Notes under the pieces: generated by a model
Seen by the model: only the letters and a program-made list of their open reading frames with translations
The model's database searches: none
What the model was told of the DNA's origin: nothing
Part shown: one piece after another, positions 27,219 to 35,568 of the stretch
How positions within the stretch are numbered: position 1 is the first letter of the stretch
How the letters are laid out: each line of letters opens with the position of its first letter
Made by a program: the position numbers and the translations under genes
NCBI RefSeq assembly: GCF_000069225.1
Contig: NC_010407.1
Location: 1,488,001-1,552,000, forward strand
Direction of reading: 5' to 3'
Length of the DNA stretch: 64,000 nt
DNA from: Clavibacter sepedonicus
GTDB lineage: Bacteria; Actinomycetota; Actinomycetes; Actinomycetales; Microbacteriaceae

Positions 27219-27842
27219 TCAGCGGATGGCGGCCCGCAGCTCGGCGGCGGCCGCGGCCGGGTCGTCGGCCGAGTAGATCGCGCCGCCCGCGACGGCGACC
27301 ACGGCGCCCGCGGCCTGCACATCGGCGATGGTCGACGCCTTCACGCCGCCCGCGACGGAGAACGCCACGCCGGACGCCTTGCCGTCCTCGAGCAGGTTCC
27401 CGAACGTGTAGCCGTCCTCCGCCTGCTCGTCGAGGCCCGCGTGCATCTCCACGAACTCGGCACCGAGCTCGGTGACCTCCTTCGCGCGCTTGGCCTTGTC
27501 GGGGACGCCGATGAGGTCGACGACGATGCCCTTGCCGTGCTTCTTGGCCGCCTTCACGGCGCCCGCGATGGTGCTGTCGCCCGCGACGCCGAGGACGGTG
27601 ACGAGGTCGGCGCCCGCGGAGAACGCGATGTCGGCCTCGAGCTCGCCGGCGTCCATCGTCTTGAGGTCGGCGAAGACGATCTTGTCGGGGTGCGCCTCCT
27701 TGATCGCGGTGATCGCGGAGAGGCCCTCGGCCTTGATGAGCGGGGTGCCCAGCTCGATGATGTCGACGTGCGGCGCGGCCTTGCCGGCCAGCTCGAGAGC
27801 GTCGGCGGTGGTGAGCACGTCCATGGCTACCTGGAGCTTCAT
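27219..27842 (-). CDS. hxlA: 3-hexulose-6-phosphate synthase
   Basis: Aldol enzyme of the ribulose monophosphate pathway: formaldehyde plus ribulose 5-phosphate to hexulose 6-phosphate. 207 residues, orotidine-decarboxylase-like barrel. MKLQVAMDVLTTADALEL, IELGTPLIKAEG, FADLKTMDAGELEADIAF (the DxKxxD metal/catalytic site), VDLIGV and the phosphate-binding VAGGV...VAGGAIY are all present. Could instead make keto-arabino-hexulose phosphate in other contexts, but pairing with hxlB supports RuMP. Lies 53 bases after hxlB with GAGG before the ATG at 27842. Confidence 0.93.
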   Translation of the reverse strand: MKLQVAMDVLTTADALELAGKAAPHVDIIELGTPLIKAEGLSAITAIKEAHPDKIVFADLKTMDAGELEADIAFSAGADLVTVLGVAGDSTIAGAVKAAKKHGKGIVVDLIGVPDKAKRAKEVTELGAEFVEMHAGLDEQAEDGYTFGNLLEDGKASGVAFSVAGGVKASTIADVQAAGAVVAVAGGAIYSADDPAAAAAELRAAIR

Positions 27843-27895
27843 GTGGTTCCTCTTCCTGTCGTGATGCGTGGTGGTGGGGATCGGGTGACCGTCGG

Positions 27896-28507
27896 TCACT
27901 CGAGGTTGGCGTGACGCGGCCACAGCTCGTCGGCCGAGAGGCCGGACGCCTGCCACAGCGCGTGGAATACCGCGTCGCCGACGAGCGCGACGGAGAGCTC
28001 GAAGAGCCCGCCCGCGTACTGCGCCGAGACCGTGCCGCCGTGGTCCTGCTTGGCGGCCGCGGGGATCAGCACGGTCACGTCCGCGAGGTCGGCGAGCGGG
28101 GAGTCGTCGGCCGTCGTGAGCGCGACGATCCGTGCGCCGACGTCGTGCGCGGTCTGCGCCGCCGCGACGATGCCGGCCGTGGTGCCGGATCCGCTCGCGA
28201 CGAGGAGGACGTCGCCCTCCGCGATCGCGGGCGACGTGGCCTCGCCGACGACGTGGGCGTCGAGCCCCAGGTGCATGAACCGCATGGCGGTCATGCGGAG
28301 CGCCAGGCCGGAGCGGCCGGCGCCGAGGGCGAAGACGCGGCGGCCGTCGCGGATCACGCGCGCGGCCTCGTCGAGGCGCGCCGCGAGGTCCGGCTCGGCC
28401 AGCGCGCGCGCGACGCGGGCGTTCTCGTCGGCGATGAGCGTGAGGGCCGTGGCCACGTCGACGGGGGCGTCGCCGGTCGGGCGGGGGTCGGGCGTCGAGT
28501 TGGTCAC
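27896..28507 (-). CDS. hxlB: 6-phospho-3-hexuloisomerase
   Basis: SIS-domain isomerase converting hexulose 6-phosphate to fructose 6-phosphate. 203 residues. RRVFALGAGRSGLALRMTAMRFMHLG (about 56-81), SGSGTT for the phosphate-binding loop, and the C-terminal catalytic region ELSVALVGDAVFHAL match the PHI family. Together with hxlA it detoxifies or assimilates formaldehyde, which can be released from methylated plant compounds. Start ATG 28507 faces the LuxR-type gene across a 119-bp gap with an operator-like palindrome. Confidence 0.92.
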   Translation of the reverse strand: MTNSTPDPRPTGDAPVDVATALTLIADENARVARALAEPDLAARLDEAARVIRDGRRVFALGAGRSGLALRMTAMRFMHLGLDAHVVGEATSPAIAEGDVLLVASGSGTTAGIVAAAQTAHDVGARIVALTTADDSPLADLADVTVLIPAAAKQDHGGTVSAQYAGGLFELSVALVGDAVFHALWQASGLSADELWPRHANLE

Positions 28508-28543
28508 CTGTCGAGGGTGCTCCCCGCGACCCGTCCGTGCCGC

Positions 28544-28558
28544 CCACCCGACGGGTGG
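28544..28558. promoter_or_regulatory. Palindrome between hxlB and the LuxR-type regulator
   Basis: Perfect 7-bp arms CCACCCG (28544-28550) and CGGGTGG (28552-28558) around one base, centred in the divergent promoter region. Candidate operator for the adjacent regulator; CGGGTGG-like strings recur at 28605-28612. Confidence 0.5.
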
Positions 28559-28614
28559 ATCCGCCTACCCGTTCGAGCAGGTCGCCGTCGCGCGGATGGC
28601 GGTTCGGGTGGGCG

Positions 28615-28620
28615 TACGGT
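28615..28620 (+). promoter_or_regulatory. -10 box for leaderless gene at 28627
   Basis: TACGGT ends 6 bases before ATG 28627, which favours that ATG over the in-frame GTG at 28624. Confidence 0.5.
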
Positions 28621-28626
28621 GGCGTG

Positions 28627-29937
28627 ATGCCGTCCCGGACCCACCCCGCCGATCCCGCCGCCCACTCCGCCGCCGACGCGGTCGCGCTCCTCGACGGGCT
28701 GCACGACGCGCTCGCCGCCCCGCTGCAGGAGGTGGCGGACGCCCTGTCCGGCCTGATGCAGCCCGTGGTCGCGCACCGCGCACTCGTCATCTTCACGGAG
28801 GACTGCACCGGCCGTCCGCGCAAGAAAGCGGGCGAGGCCGAGGTCGTCGAGAACGTGACCATCGCCGAGCTCGACCGGATCCTGGCGAGCCTCGCCGACG
28901 CGTCCGGCGACACCGCAGACGCCGGCTCCGCCTGGGCCGTCCAGCGCCCCGTCGGCGGCCGACCCCGCACGATCGCCGCGTGGCGCGCCGACACGGGCGC
29001 GCTCCTCGTGCTCGTGGATCCCGTCGCGGCGCACGACGACGTGCCCGCCGCCCGCGAGCTGGTGCGGGCGCTGTGGCGGAGCGTCGCCCACGGGATCCGG
29101 CAGCAGGTCGCGGCCGCACCGCCCGCCTACCTGGCGGAGGCGCGTGCCGTGTCCTCGGAGCGCGCCCGGATCGTGTCCGAGCTGGGCGACGCGCACGCCA
29201 CCACTCTGGAGTCGCTCCTCGCCGTGCTGCGCTCCTCGCGCACGGGCGACGCGGCCGCCCGGCAGACCGCGGCCGACCTCGCGACCAACGCCATGGTCGA
29301 GCTGCGCGCCGCGAGCGACCGCGACCGCTCGCTCGGCGAGGAGCCCGTCGCGCGCGCGTTCGCCCGGCTCCGCGACGACCTCCGCCCGCTCGTGCGGTTC
29401 CGCGACCTCGACGTGCAGTTCGTGGAGCCGCCCGTGGAGGGGCGCGCGCTACCGGGCGAGGTCGCGCACGCGGGTCGGGCCATCGTGCGCGGCGCCGTGC
29501 TCGCGCTCGTGGAGCAGCCGGACGTGACGCGGGTGCGGATCCAGTGGGACTGCGACGGCAGCAACCTGCTCGTCGGGATCCGCGACGACGGCGCGGGCGC
29601 GACCACCGCCGACCTCGACGCGCTCCGCCGCCTCACCGACCGCGTCGCCGCGCTCGACGGCGAGCTCGACGTGACGGCGACGCCCGGCTGGGGATCCGAG
29701 ATCGCCGTCCGCCTGCCGCTCGACGCGCCCGCCGCCGGCCTCGACGCCGCGGGGGAGGCCGGGCTCAGCGCGCGCGAGCGGGAGGTGCTCGCGCTCGTCG
29801 CCGGCGGATCCCGCAACCGCGCCATCGCGACCTCGCTCGGGATCAGCGAGAACACGGTGAAGTTCCACGTGGCGAACCTGCTGCGGAAGATGGGCGCGTC
29901 CACCCGCGCGGAGCTCGCGGGGCTCGTGCGCGGCTGA
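28627..29937 (+). CDS. LuxR-type regulator with degenerate histidine-kinase core
   Basis: 436 residues. About 1-165 is a GAF-like N-terminal region. About 174-370 resembles a NarL-type kinase: an ERARIVSELGDAHATTLESL helix where HisKA_3 kinases have ERxRIxRELHD, so the phosphorylatable His is Gly (G187), then an HATPase-like part with IRDDGAGA and TPGWGSEIAVRLPL. The last ~58 residues are a LuxR helix-turn-helix (GLSAREREVLALVAGGSRNRAIATSLGISENTVKFHVANLLRKMG). It is likely a one-protein regulator that may bind nucleotide instead of passing phosphate. Divergent from hxlBA, so its control of formaldehyde assimilation is a fair guess. Confidence 0.8.
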   Translation: MPSRTHPADPAAHSAADAVALLDGLHDALAAPLQEVADALSGLMQPVVAHRALVIFTEDCTGRPRKKAGEAEVVENVTIAELDRILASLADASGDTADAGSAWAVQRPVGGRPRTIAAWRADTGALLVLVDPVAAHDDVPAARELVRALWRSVAHGIRQQVAAAPPAYLAEARAVSSERARIVSELGDAHATTLESLLAVLRSSRTGDAAARQTAADLATNAMVELRAASDRDRSLGEEPVARAFARLRDDLRPLVRFRDLDVQFVEPPVEGRALPGEVAHAGRAIVRGAVLALVEQPDVTRVRIQWDCDGSNLLVGIRDDGAGATTADLDALRRLTDRVAALDGELDVTATPGWGSEIAVRLPLDAPAAGLDAAGEAGLSAREREVLALVAGGSRNRAIATSLGISENTVKFHVANLLRKMGASTRAELAGLVRG

Positions 29938-29970
29938 GGGCGTGCGACCGGGCTGCGAGCGGATCCGCGA

Positions 29971-30003
29971 GTTAACCGCACGGAAACCTCCGCTCCGTAA
30001 GGT
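29971..30003 (+). promoter_or_regulatory. Possible promoter of 5'-nucleotidase gene with PHO-box-like repeats
   Basis: GTTAACC (29971) and GGAAACC (29982) are spaced 11 bases apart, similar to the direct repeats of actinobacterial PhoP sites, and TAAGGT (29998-30003) could be the -10. Weak match; offered because the gene product scavenges phosphate. Confidence 0.3.
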
Positions 30004-30042
30004 ATTGAGCACCGCCGCCCGCCCGAACGAGGATGTCCCCGC

Positions 30043-32190
30043 ATGCGCCCTGCTCCCACCCGCCGCCCCTCCGGAGCCGCGCGCTCCGGCGCCCTCGCCC
30101 TCGTGGCGGGCCTCTCCGCCACCGCGGTGTTCGGCCTTGGTGCCGCGCCCGCATCCGCCGACGAGGTCCCCGTCGCCATCGACGTCTACTCGATCAACGA
30201 CTTCCACGGCCGCCTGGAGACCACGTCCTCCACCGCGGGTGCCGCCGTGATCTCCGGCGCGTTCCAGCAGGCGAAGGCCGAGAACCCGAACAGCACGCTC
30301 ATCTCCGCGGGCGACAACATCGGCGCCTCCACCTTCACGTCGCTGTCGCAAGCCGACCAGCCCACGCTCGACGCGCTGAACGCGATGGGCGTCTCCGTCT
30401 CGACCCTCGGCAACCACGAGTTCGACCAGGGCCGCGACGACGTCGACGGCCGCGTCGTGCCCGCATCCGACTTCCCCTACATCTCGGCGAACCTCTACGA
30501 GAACGGCACGAAGGAGCACGCGTACGCGGCGTACGACGTGCAGGACATCGACGGCGTGCGCGTCGCGTTCGTCGGAGCCACCACCGAGTCGCTGCCCGAG
30601 CTCGTGAGCCCGGCGGGCCTCGCGACGCTCGACGTCGGCAGCGTCGTCGACGCCTCCACCGCGACCGCCCGCGCGCTCCGCGACGGCGACGACGCGAACG
30701 GCGAGGCCGACGTGGTGGTGCTCGTCGTGCACGAGGGCGCGTCCACCTCCGACGAGTCCTCCCTCACCGACGACTCGGTCTTCGGCCGCATCGTCACGGG
30801 CGTGCAGGCCGACGTCGACGCCGTGATCTCCGGCCACACGCACCTCGGCTACGACTACGAGCTCAGCGTCGCGGGCAAGGCCCTGCCGCTGCCCGTGCTG
30901 CAGACCGGCAGCTACGGGACGAACCTCGGGCACCTGTCGCTCACGGTGGATCCCGCCACCAAGGCCCTCACGTCCATCTCGAGCGAGCTGGTGCCGCTGC
31001 TCACGACCGACGGGAAGCCGGCGTTCCCGGCGGATCCCGCGGTGCAGCGCATCGTCGACGACGCGGTCGCGAAGGCCGAGGTCATCGGCAGCCGCACGGT
31101 CGGCGAGATCACGGGCGACATCACGCGCGCCCGCCAGGCGGACGGCTCCGAGAACCGCGGCGGCGAGTCGACGATCGGCAACCTCGTCGCCGACGCGCAG
31201 CTCTGGGCCACGCAGGCGGACCTCGGCACCGAGATCGCCTTCATGAACCCGGGCGGCGTCCGCCAGGACCTGGTCGTGGCATCGTCCGGCGCGGGCGACG
31301 CCGAGGGCGAGGTGACCTACAAGGAGGCCGCCATCGTGCAGCCGTTCGCCAACACGCTCACGACCGCGAGGATCACGGGCGCCGGCGTCAAGGCCGTGCT
31401 GGAGCAGCAGTGGCAGCCCGAGGGATCGTCGCGGCCGTTCCTCAAGCTCGGCCTCTCGCGCGACCTCACCTACACGTACGACCCGACGGCCGCGCGCGGC
31501 GAGCGGATCACGGGCGTGTTCTTCCAGGGCGCGCCGGTGGATCCCGCGCGCGTCTTCACGATGGTCGCGAACAGCTTCCTCGCGGAGGGCGGCGACAACT
31601 TCACGGAGCTCGCGAACACGACCGAGCAGAGCGACTCCGGCCGGGTCGACCTCACGGCGTTCGTCGACCACATCACCGAGTTCTCGCCCGTCGAGCCGGA
31701 CTCGGCGACGCGCTCCATCGGCATCGTCGACACCACGGACGCCGCACCCCGCGCCGGGCAGGAGCGCTCGTACGAGCTGTCGTCGCTCCTCGTCTCGAAC
31801 GCGCCCGTGCAGGACACCGAGGTCGTCACGCTCATCGACGGCGAGGAGGTCGCGCGCACGCCGATCGACGCCGCGGTCGTCGACACGACCGACGAGCAGG
31901 GCCGCGCGAGCGTGCGCTTCACGGTGCCGGCCGACCTCGCCGCGGGATCCCACCAGCTCGCGTTCCTGCTGCCGAGCACGGGCGCGTCGGTGCTGTACGC
32001 GCTCGACACGGCGTCCGGATCCGTCGTCCCGTCCGGCACGGGCACGGTGCCCGCGCCGAGCACCGAGCCGACGCTCGCGGCGACCGGATCCGAGGCCGGA
32101 CCCGTGCTCGGCACCTCGCTCGCGGCGCTCGCGCTCGGCCTCGCGCTCGTCGCGTTCCGCCGCCGCGCATCGGCGGTCGCGCGCCGCTAG
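30043..32190 (+). CDS. Cell-surface 5'-nucleotidase/2',3'-cyclic phosphodiesterase family protein
   Basis: 715 residues. Signal peptide of about 40 residues ending in ASA. Metallophosphatase domain with DVYSINDFHGRL, GDNIGAS, GNHEFDQG and GHTHLGY carrying the metal ligands, then the 5'-nucleotidase C-terminal substrate domain (NPGGVRQDL, VQPFANTL). A Thr/Ser-rich spacer leads to LAATG (about 678-682), a hydrophobic segment and RRRASAVARR, the layout of a sortase substrate of the LAxTG type. It probably hydrolyses extracellular nucleotides to release phosphate and nucleosides. ATG 30043. Confidence 0.9.
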   Translation: MRPAPTRRPSGAARSGALALVAGLSATAVFGLGAAPASADEVPVAIDVYSINDFHGRLETTSSTAGAAVISGAFQQAKAENPNSTLISAGDNIGASTFTSLSQADQPTLDALNAMGVSVSTLGNHEFDQGRDDVDGRVVPASDFPYISANLYENGTKEHAYAAYDVQDIDGVRVAFVGATTESLPELVSPAGLATLDVGSVVDASTATARALRDGDDANGEADVVVLVVHEGASTSDESSLTDDSVFGRIVTGVQADVDAVISGHTHLGYDYELSVAGKALPLPVLQTGSYGTNLGHLSLTVDPATKALTSISSELVPLLTTDGKPAFPADPAVQRIVDDAVAKAEVIGSRTVGEITGDITRARQADGSENRGGESTIGNLVADAQLWATQADLGTEIAFMNPGGVRQDLVVASSGAGDAEGEVTYKEAAIVQPFANTLTTARITGAGVKAVLEQQWQPEGSSRPFLKLGLSRDLTYTYDPTAARGERITGVFFQGAPVDPARVFTMVANSFLAEGGDNFTELANTTEQSDSGRVDLTAFVDHITEFSPVEPDSATRSIGIVDTTDAAPRAGQERSYELSSLLVSNAPVQDTEVVTLIDGEEVARTPIDAAVVDTTDEQGRASVRFTVPADLAAGSHQLAFLLPSTGASVLYALDTASGSVVPSGTGTVPAPSTEPTLAATGSEAGPVLGTSLAALALGLALVAFRRRASAVARR

Positions 32191-32290
32191 TCAGCAGCTG
32201 TCCGCGCGGGCGGGGCGGGTGCCGGGACGACCGGTGCCCGCCCCGACCGTGCGTCCGGTGCCAGCCGGTCGGCCCGCCCCGACCCCGGCC

Positions 32291-32296
32291 TACGCT
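32291..32296 (+). promoter_or_regulatory. -10 box for leaderless gene at 32303
   Basis: TACGCT ends 6 bases before GTG 32303. A GGAG lies only 2 bases from the start, too close to act as a Shine-Dalgarno. Confidence 0.5.
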
Positions 32297-32302
32297 GGAG
32301 CG

Positions 32303-33730
32303 GTGTTCGAACTCCACCACCTCAGCGCCCACCACCTGTGGGACCAGCTCCAGCGCGGCGAGGTCACCCCGACCGAGCTCGTCACCCACTACCTCGAGCG
32401 CATCGAGCGGCTGGATCCGCAGCTCGGCGCCTTCACGACCGTCACCGCCGACCGCGCCCTGGAGCGCGCGCGCCACGTCGAGCGCGAGGTGCCGCGCACC
32501 GCGCCGCTCTGGGGCCTGCCCTTCGGCGACAAGGACCTCTCCGAGCGCGCGGGCGTCCGCACCACGTTCGGCTCGCGCCTCTTCCGCGACCACGTCTCCG
32601 ACCGCACCGACGCGATCCCGCAGGCGCTCGACGACGCGGGCGGCATCAGCCTCGGCAAGACCAGCGCGCCCGAGTTCGGCCTTCCGTCGTACACGGAGAG
32701 CCTCGTCGCGCCGCCCGCCCGCACGCCCTGGGACACGACGCGCGGCGCCGGCGGATCCAGCGGGGGAGCGGCCGTCGCGGTGGCAGCGGGTCTCCTGCCG
32801 TTCGCGCCGGGATCCGACGGCGGTGGCTCGGTGCGGATCCCCGCCGCGGCCACCGGCCTCGTCGGCCTGAAGCCGTCGCGCGGCCTCGTGCCCGCCGGAT
32901 CCGGGCAGGAGTCGCTCGCCGGCCTCGTCGTCCCCGGCCCGCTCGCGCGCAGCGTCGCGGACGCGGCCATGCTGCTCGACGCCATGATCGGCCGGGTCAA
33001 CGGCCGGATCCCGCACCCCTTCACCCTGCGCGCGCCCGAGGACCCGGACGGCGACCTCCTCGGCGCGGCCGTCCGCGGCGAGGGCCGCTTCCAGATCGGC
33101 GTGATGACGACGACGCCGTGGGACGACGCCTACGAGATCGTGCGGGACGCCTCCGCCGACGACGCCCTCGCGATCGCCGTGCGCGAGCTCGCGACCATCG
33201 GCCACGGCCTCGAGGACCTCGCGCTTCGGCCGGACCCCACCTACGCGCCCGCGTTCCGCACCATCTGGCAGGCGGGCGCCGCGGGGATCCCCGCCGAGGG
33301 CGACCAGCTCGACCTCCTCGAGCCGCTCACGCGCTGGCTCGTGGAGCGCGGCCGGGCCCTCTCGGCGCGCGACCTCGCCCGGGCGCTCGCGCAGCTCGCC
33401 GCGTACGAGCGCAGCGTCATCGCGCAGTTCGCGCACGTCGACGCCGTGCTCACGCCCGCCCTCGCGCTGGAGCCGCGGCCGGTCGGCTGGTACGACGCCG
33501 AGGACGGCGAGCGGAACTTCGCCCAGCAGGTGCAGTACACGCCGTACACGTCGTTCGCGAACGTCACGGGCCTCCCCGCGATCACCCTGCCCGTGCACCT
33601 CACCGACGACGCCCTGCCGATGGGCGTGCAGCTCATCGGGCGGCCGGGCGGCGAGTCGACGCTCCTCGCGATCGGCCGGCAGCTCGAGCGGCGGCTGCGC
33701 TGGGAGCGGCGGCACCCGCCGCAGTGGTGA
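32303..33730 (+). CDS. Amidase (amidase signature family)
   Basis: 475 residues. The Ser-cisSer-Lys triad is visible: Lys in PFGDKDLSERAG, and the Ser pair in GAGGSSGGAAVAVAAG followed by GSDGGGSVRIPAA, the amidase signature. A C-terminal VTGLPAITLPV motif completes the fold. Hydrolyses an amide to acid and ammonia; not part of a gatCAB set, so a catabolic amidase or aryl-acylamidase is likeliest. Start at GTG 32303, where similarity begins (FELHHLSAHHLWDQL) and a leaderless promoter fits; an upstream ATG/GTG extension is Pro-rich and rejected. Confidence 0.88.
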   Translation: MFELHHLSAHHLWDQLQRGEVTPTELVTHYLERIERLDPQLGAFTTVTADRALERARHVEREVPRTAPLWGLPFGDKDLSERAGVRTTFGSRLFRDHVSDRTDAIPQALDDAGGISLGKTSAPEFGLPSYTESLVAPPARTPWDTTRGAGGSSGGAAVAVAAGLLPFAPGSDGGGSVRIPAAATGLVGLKPSRGLVPAGSGQESLAGLVVPGPLARSVADAAMLLDAMIGRVNGRIPHPFTLRAPEDPDGDLLGAAVRGEGRFQIGVMTTTPWDDAYEIVRDASADDALAIAVRELATIGHGLEDLALRPDPTYAPAFRTIWQAGAAGIPAEGDQLDLLEPLTRWLVERGRALSARDLARALAQLAAYERSVIAQFAHVDAVLTPALALEPRPVGWYDAEDGERNFAQQVQYTPYTSFANVTGLPAITLPVHLTDDALPMGVQLIGRPGGESTLLAIGRQLERRLRWERRHPPQW

Positions 33731-33755
33731 GCGGGCGCCGGGCCGACGGGATGCG

Positions 33756-34493
33756 CTAGCCGAGCCCGCCGACGCCCTTGACGATCGCCGTCACCGCGCC
33801 CGCGAAGGCGAGCACCACGACGGCGGCCCGCGCGCCGCGGGTCGGGATCCGGGGCGCCAGCAGCGTGCCCGCGCCCACTCCCGCGACGAGCGTCACCACG
33901 ATCCCGACCCACGCGGCCGTCCCGAGGTCCGGCCAGCGGTCGGGCGCGAGCACGAGCTTCGTGATCAGCGACGCCGCCCCCGTGGTCAGGAAGAACGGCT
34001 GCAGGGTCGCCGCGAACGGGCGCTGCTCCCACCGGCTCACGACCGCGTAGACGCTCACGCTCGGGCCGCCGATGCCGGCCGCCGCGTTCATCACGCCCGC
34101 GGCGAAGCCGAAGCCGGCCATCACGCCCGGGCCGTCGACCACGCGGGTCGTGCGGCGCAGCGCGAGCGAGGTGGTGAGCGCGGCGACGAGCAGCAGTCCG
34201 ATGCCGATCTCGAGCGCCGGCTCCGGCAGCAGGTAGGCGAGGAGCGCGCCCGGCACGATCCCGACCACCGCGGGTCCCGCGAGCAGGAGGTAGCGGCGCC
34301 ACTCGACGTCGCGCCGCACGCCCGCGAGGATCAGCGAGGCCGACAGCACGCTGCACAGGTTGACGATCATCACGCCGTCGAACGGCCCGAGCAGGATCAC
34401 GAGCACGGGCGCCACCACGAGCGCGAAGCCGAGGCCCGTCACCCGCTGTGCCACCGCGCCCACGAACACGGCGACGAGGACGGGGGCGATCAC
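33756..34493 (-). CDS. TauE/SafE-family anion permease
   Basis: 245 residues with about eight transmembrane helices in two halves. VGAVAQRVTGLGFALVVAPVLVILLGP opens the first and GFAAGVMNAAAGIGGPSVSVYAV the second, the paired signature of TauE/SafE (DUF81) exporters of sulfite, sulfoacetate or related organic anions. Substrate unknown. The GTG start at 34493 has GGAGG 9 bases upstream and is preferred to a longer frame. Divergent from the iron-boxed SIP gene, 80 bp away. Confidence 0.83.
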   Translation of the reverse strand: MIAPVLVAVFVGAVAQRVTGLGFALVVAPVLVILLGPFDGVMIVNLCSVLSASLILAGVRRDVEWRRYLLLAGPAVVGIVPGALLAYLLPEPALEIGIGLLLVAALTTSLALRRTTRVVDGPGVMAGFGFAAGVMNAAAGIGGPSVSVYAVVSRWEQRPFAATLQPFFLTTGAASLITKLVLAPDRWPDLGTAAWVGIVVTLVAGVGAGTLLAPRIPTRGARAAVVVLAFAGAVTAIVKGVGGLG

Positions 34494-34547
34494 CCTGACA
34501 TCCTCCCGTGGATCCCCGCCCCGATCCGCCGCCCGCCCTCGCCCCCT

Positions 34548-34584
34548 GAGGTAAGGCATGCCATACTTAGGCTGTGCTTACCTC
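34548..34584. promoter_or_regulatory. DtxR/IdeR-type iron box at the siderophore-interacting gene
   Basis: Perfect arms GAGGTAAG (34548-34555) and CTTACCTC (34577-34584), with AGGCATGCCATACTTAGGCT between; TTAGGCTGTGCTTACCT also reads as a DtxR-type box by itself. The right arm overlaps the first codons of the gene at 34574, so Fe-bound repressor would block both transcription and start. Confidence 0.65.
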
Positions 34585-35566
34585 CACCGCGACCCTCGCC
34601 AGCAGCACGGCAGAAGCCTCGGCCGTGGTGGATGCGCAACCCGCGGTCGAACGTCCCGCCTACCGGCCGTTCGCCGCCCGCGTCGCGCGCACCGAGCGCC
34701 TCAGCCCCACCTTCCTGCGGATCACGTTCCAGAGCGACGACCTCCGCGACTTCGGCGACGAGTGCCTCGACCAGCGCATCAAGCTGCTGCTGCCGGTCGC
34801 CGAGCACGGCCTGCCGGATCTCACCGGCGTCGGCGGCGACGACTGGTTCGCCTGGTGGCGCGCGCTGCCCGACGCCGAGCGCAACCCGCTCCGCACCTAC
34901 ACGTCCCGCGCGGTCCGCCGCGAGCTCGGCGAGGTCGACGTCGACTTCGCGCTGCACGGCGACATGGGCCCCGCCTCCCGCTGGGCCGGCGGCGCCCAGC
35001 CCGGCGACGAGATGGTCGTCATCGGCCCCGACGCCCTGAGCCCCGCGCGCGGCCTCGGCATCGAGTGGCACCCGGGCGCCGCCCGATCGCTGCTCCTCGC
35101 GGGCGACGAGACGGCCGCCCCCGCGATCTGCAACATCCTCTCCTCGCTGCCGGACGACGCCGTCGGCTGCGCCTTCATCGAGGTGCCGGTCACGGGCGAC
35201 CGCCTCGACGTGCGCGTGCCGAAGGGCGTGAACCTCAGCTGGCTGCCGCGCGATGGCCGCCCGAACGGGTCGCGCCTCGAGGAGGCCGTGCGCCGCTGGG
35301 TCGACTGCCACGTGAAGGTCGGCGCCATCGCCGCACCCGAGGTCGCGCTCGCCGACGAGGCCCAGCCGCTCGCCGAGGACGACGCCGATGGCATCGTCTG
35401 GGACGCGCCGGTCGTCCACGAGGGGTCGACGCTCTACGCGTGGCTCGCGGGCGAGTCCGGCTGCATCAAGGCGCTGCGCCGCTTCCTCGTGCGCGACACG
35501 GGCATCGATCGCCGCCAGGTCGCCTTCATGGGCTACTGGCGCGCAGGCTCCGCCGAGGGGTCCTGA
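34574..35566 (+). CDS. Siderophore-interacting protein (FAD ferric reductase, ViuB type)
   Basis: 330 residues. Releases iron from imported ferric siderophores in the cytoplasm. An N-terminal FAD domain has the binding motif RTYTSR (residues 107-112; usual RxYTxR), then HGDMGPASRWA, and the C-terminal NAD(P)H-like domain begins LLLAGDETAAPAICNIL and ends LRRFLVRDTGIDRRQVAFMGYWRAG, all typical of SIP. GTG 34574 is used as the start; GTG 34628 is an alternative. Iron box over the start implies derepression in low iron. No siderophore transporter lies in the window. Confidence 0.9.
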   Translation: MLTSTATLASSTAEASAVVDAQPAVERPAYRPFAARVARTERLSPTFLRITFQSDDLRDFGDECLDQRIKLLLPVAEHGLPDLTGVGGDDWFAWWRALPDAERNPLRTYTSRAVRRELGEVDVDFALHGDMGPASRWAGGAQPGDEMVVIGPDALSPARGLGIEWHPGAARSLLLAGDETAAPAICNILSSLPDDAVGCAFIEVPVTGDRLDVRVPKGVNLSWLPRDGRPNGSRLEEAVRRWVDCHVKVGAIAAPEVALADEAQPLAEDDADGIVWDAPVVHEGSTLYAWLAGESGCIKALRRFLVRDTGIDRRQVAFMGYWRAGSAEGS

Positions 35567-35568
35567 CG

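Noticed and set aside
29449..31953. 834-codon minus-strand open frame
   Set aside because: Antisense to the LuxR-type regulator and the 5'-nucleotidase, both of which have clear domains.
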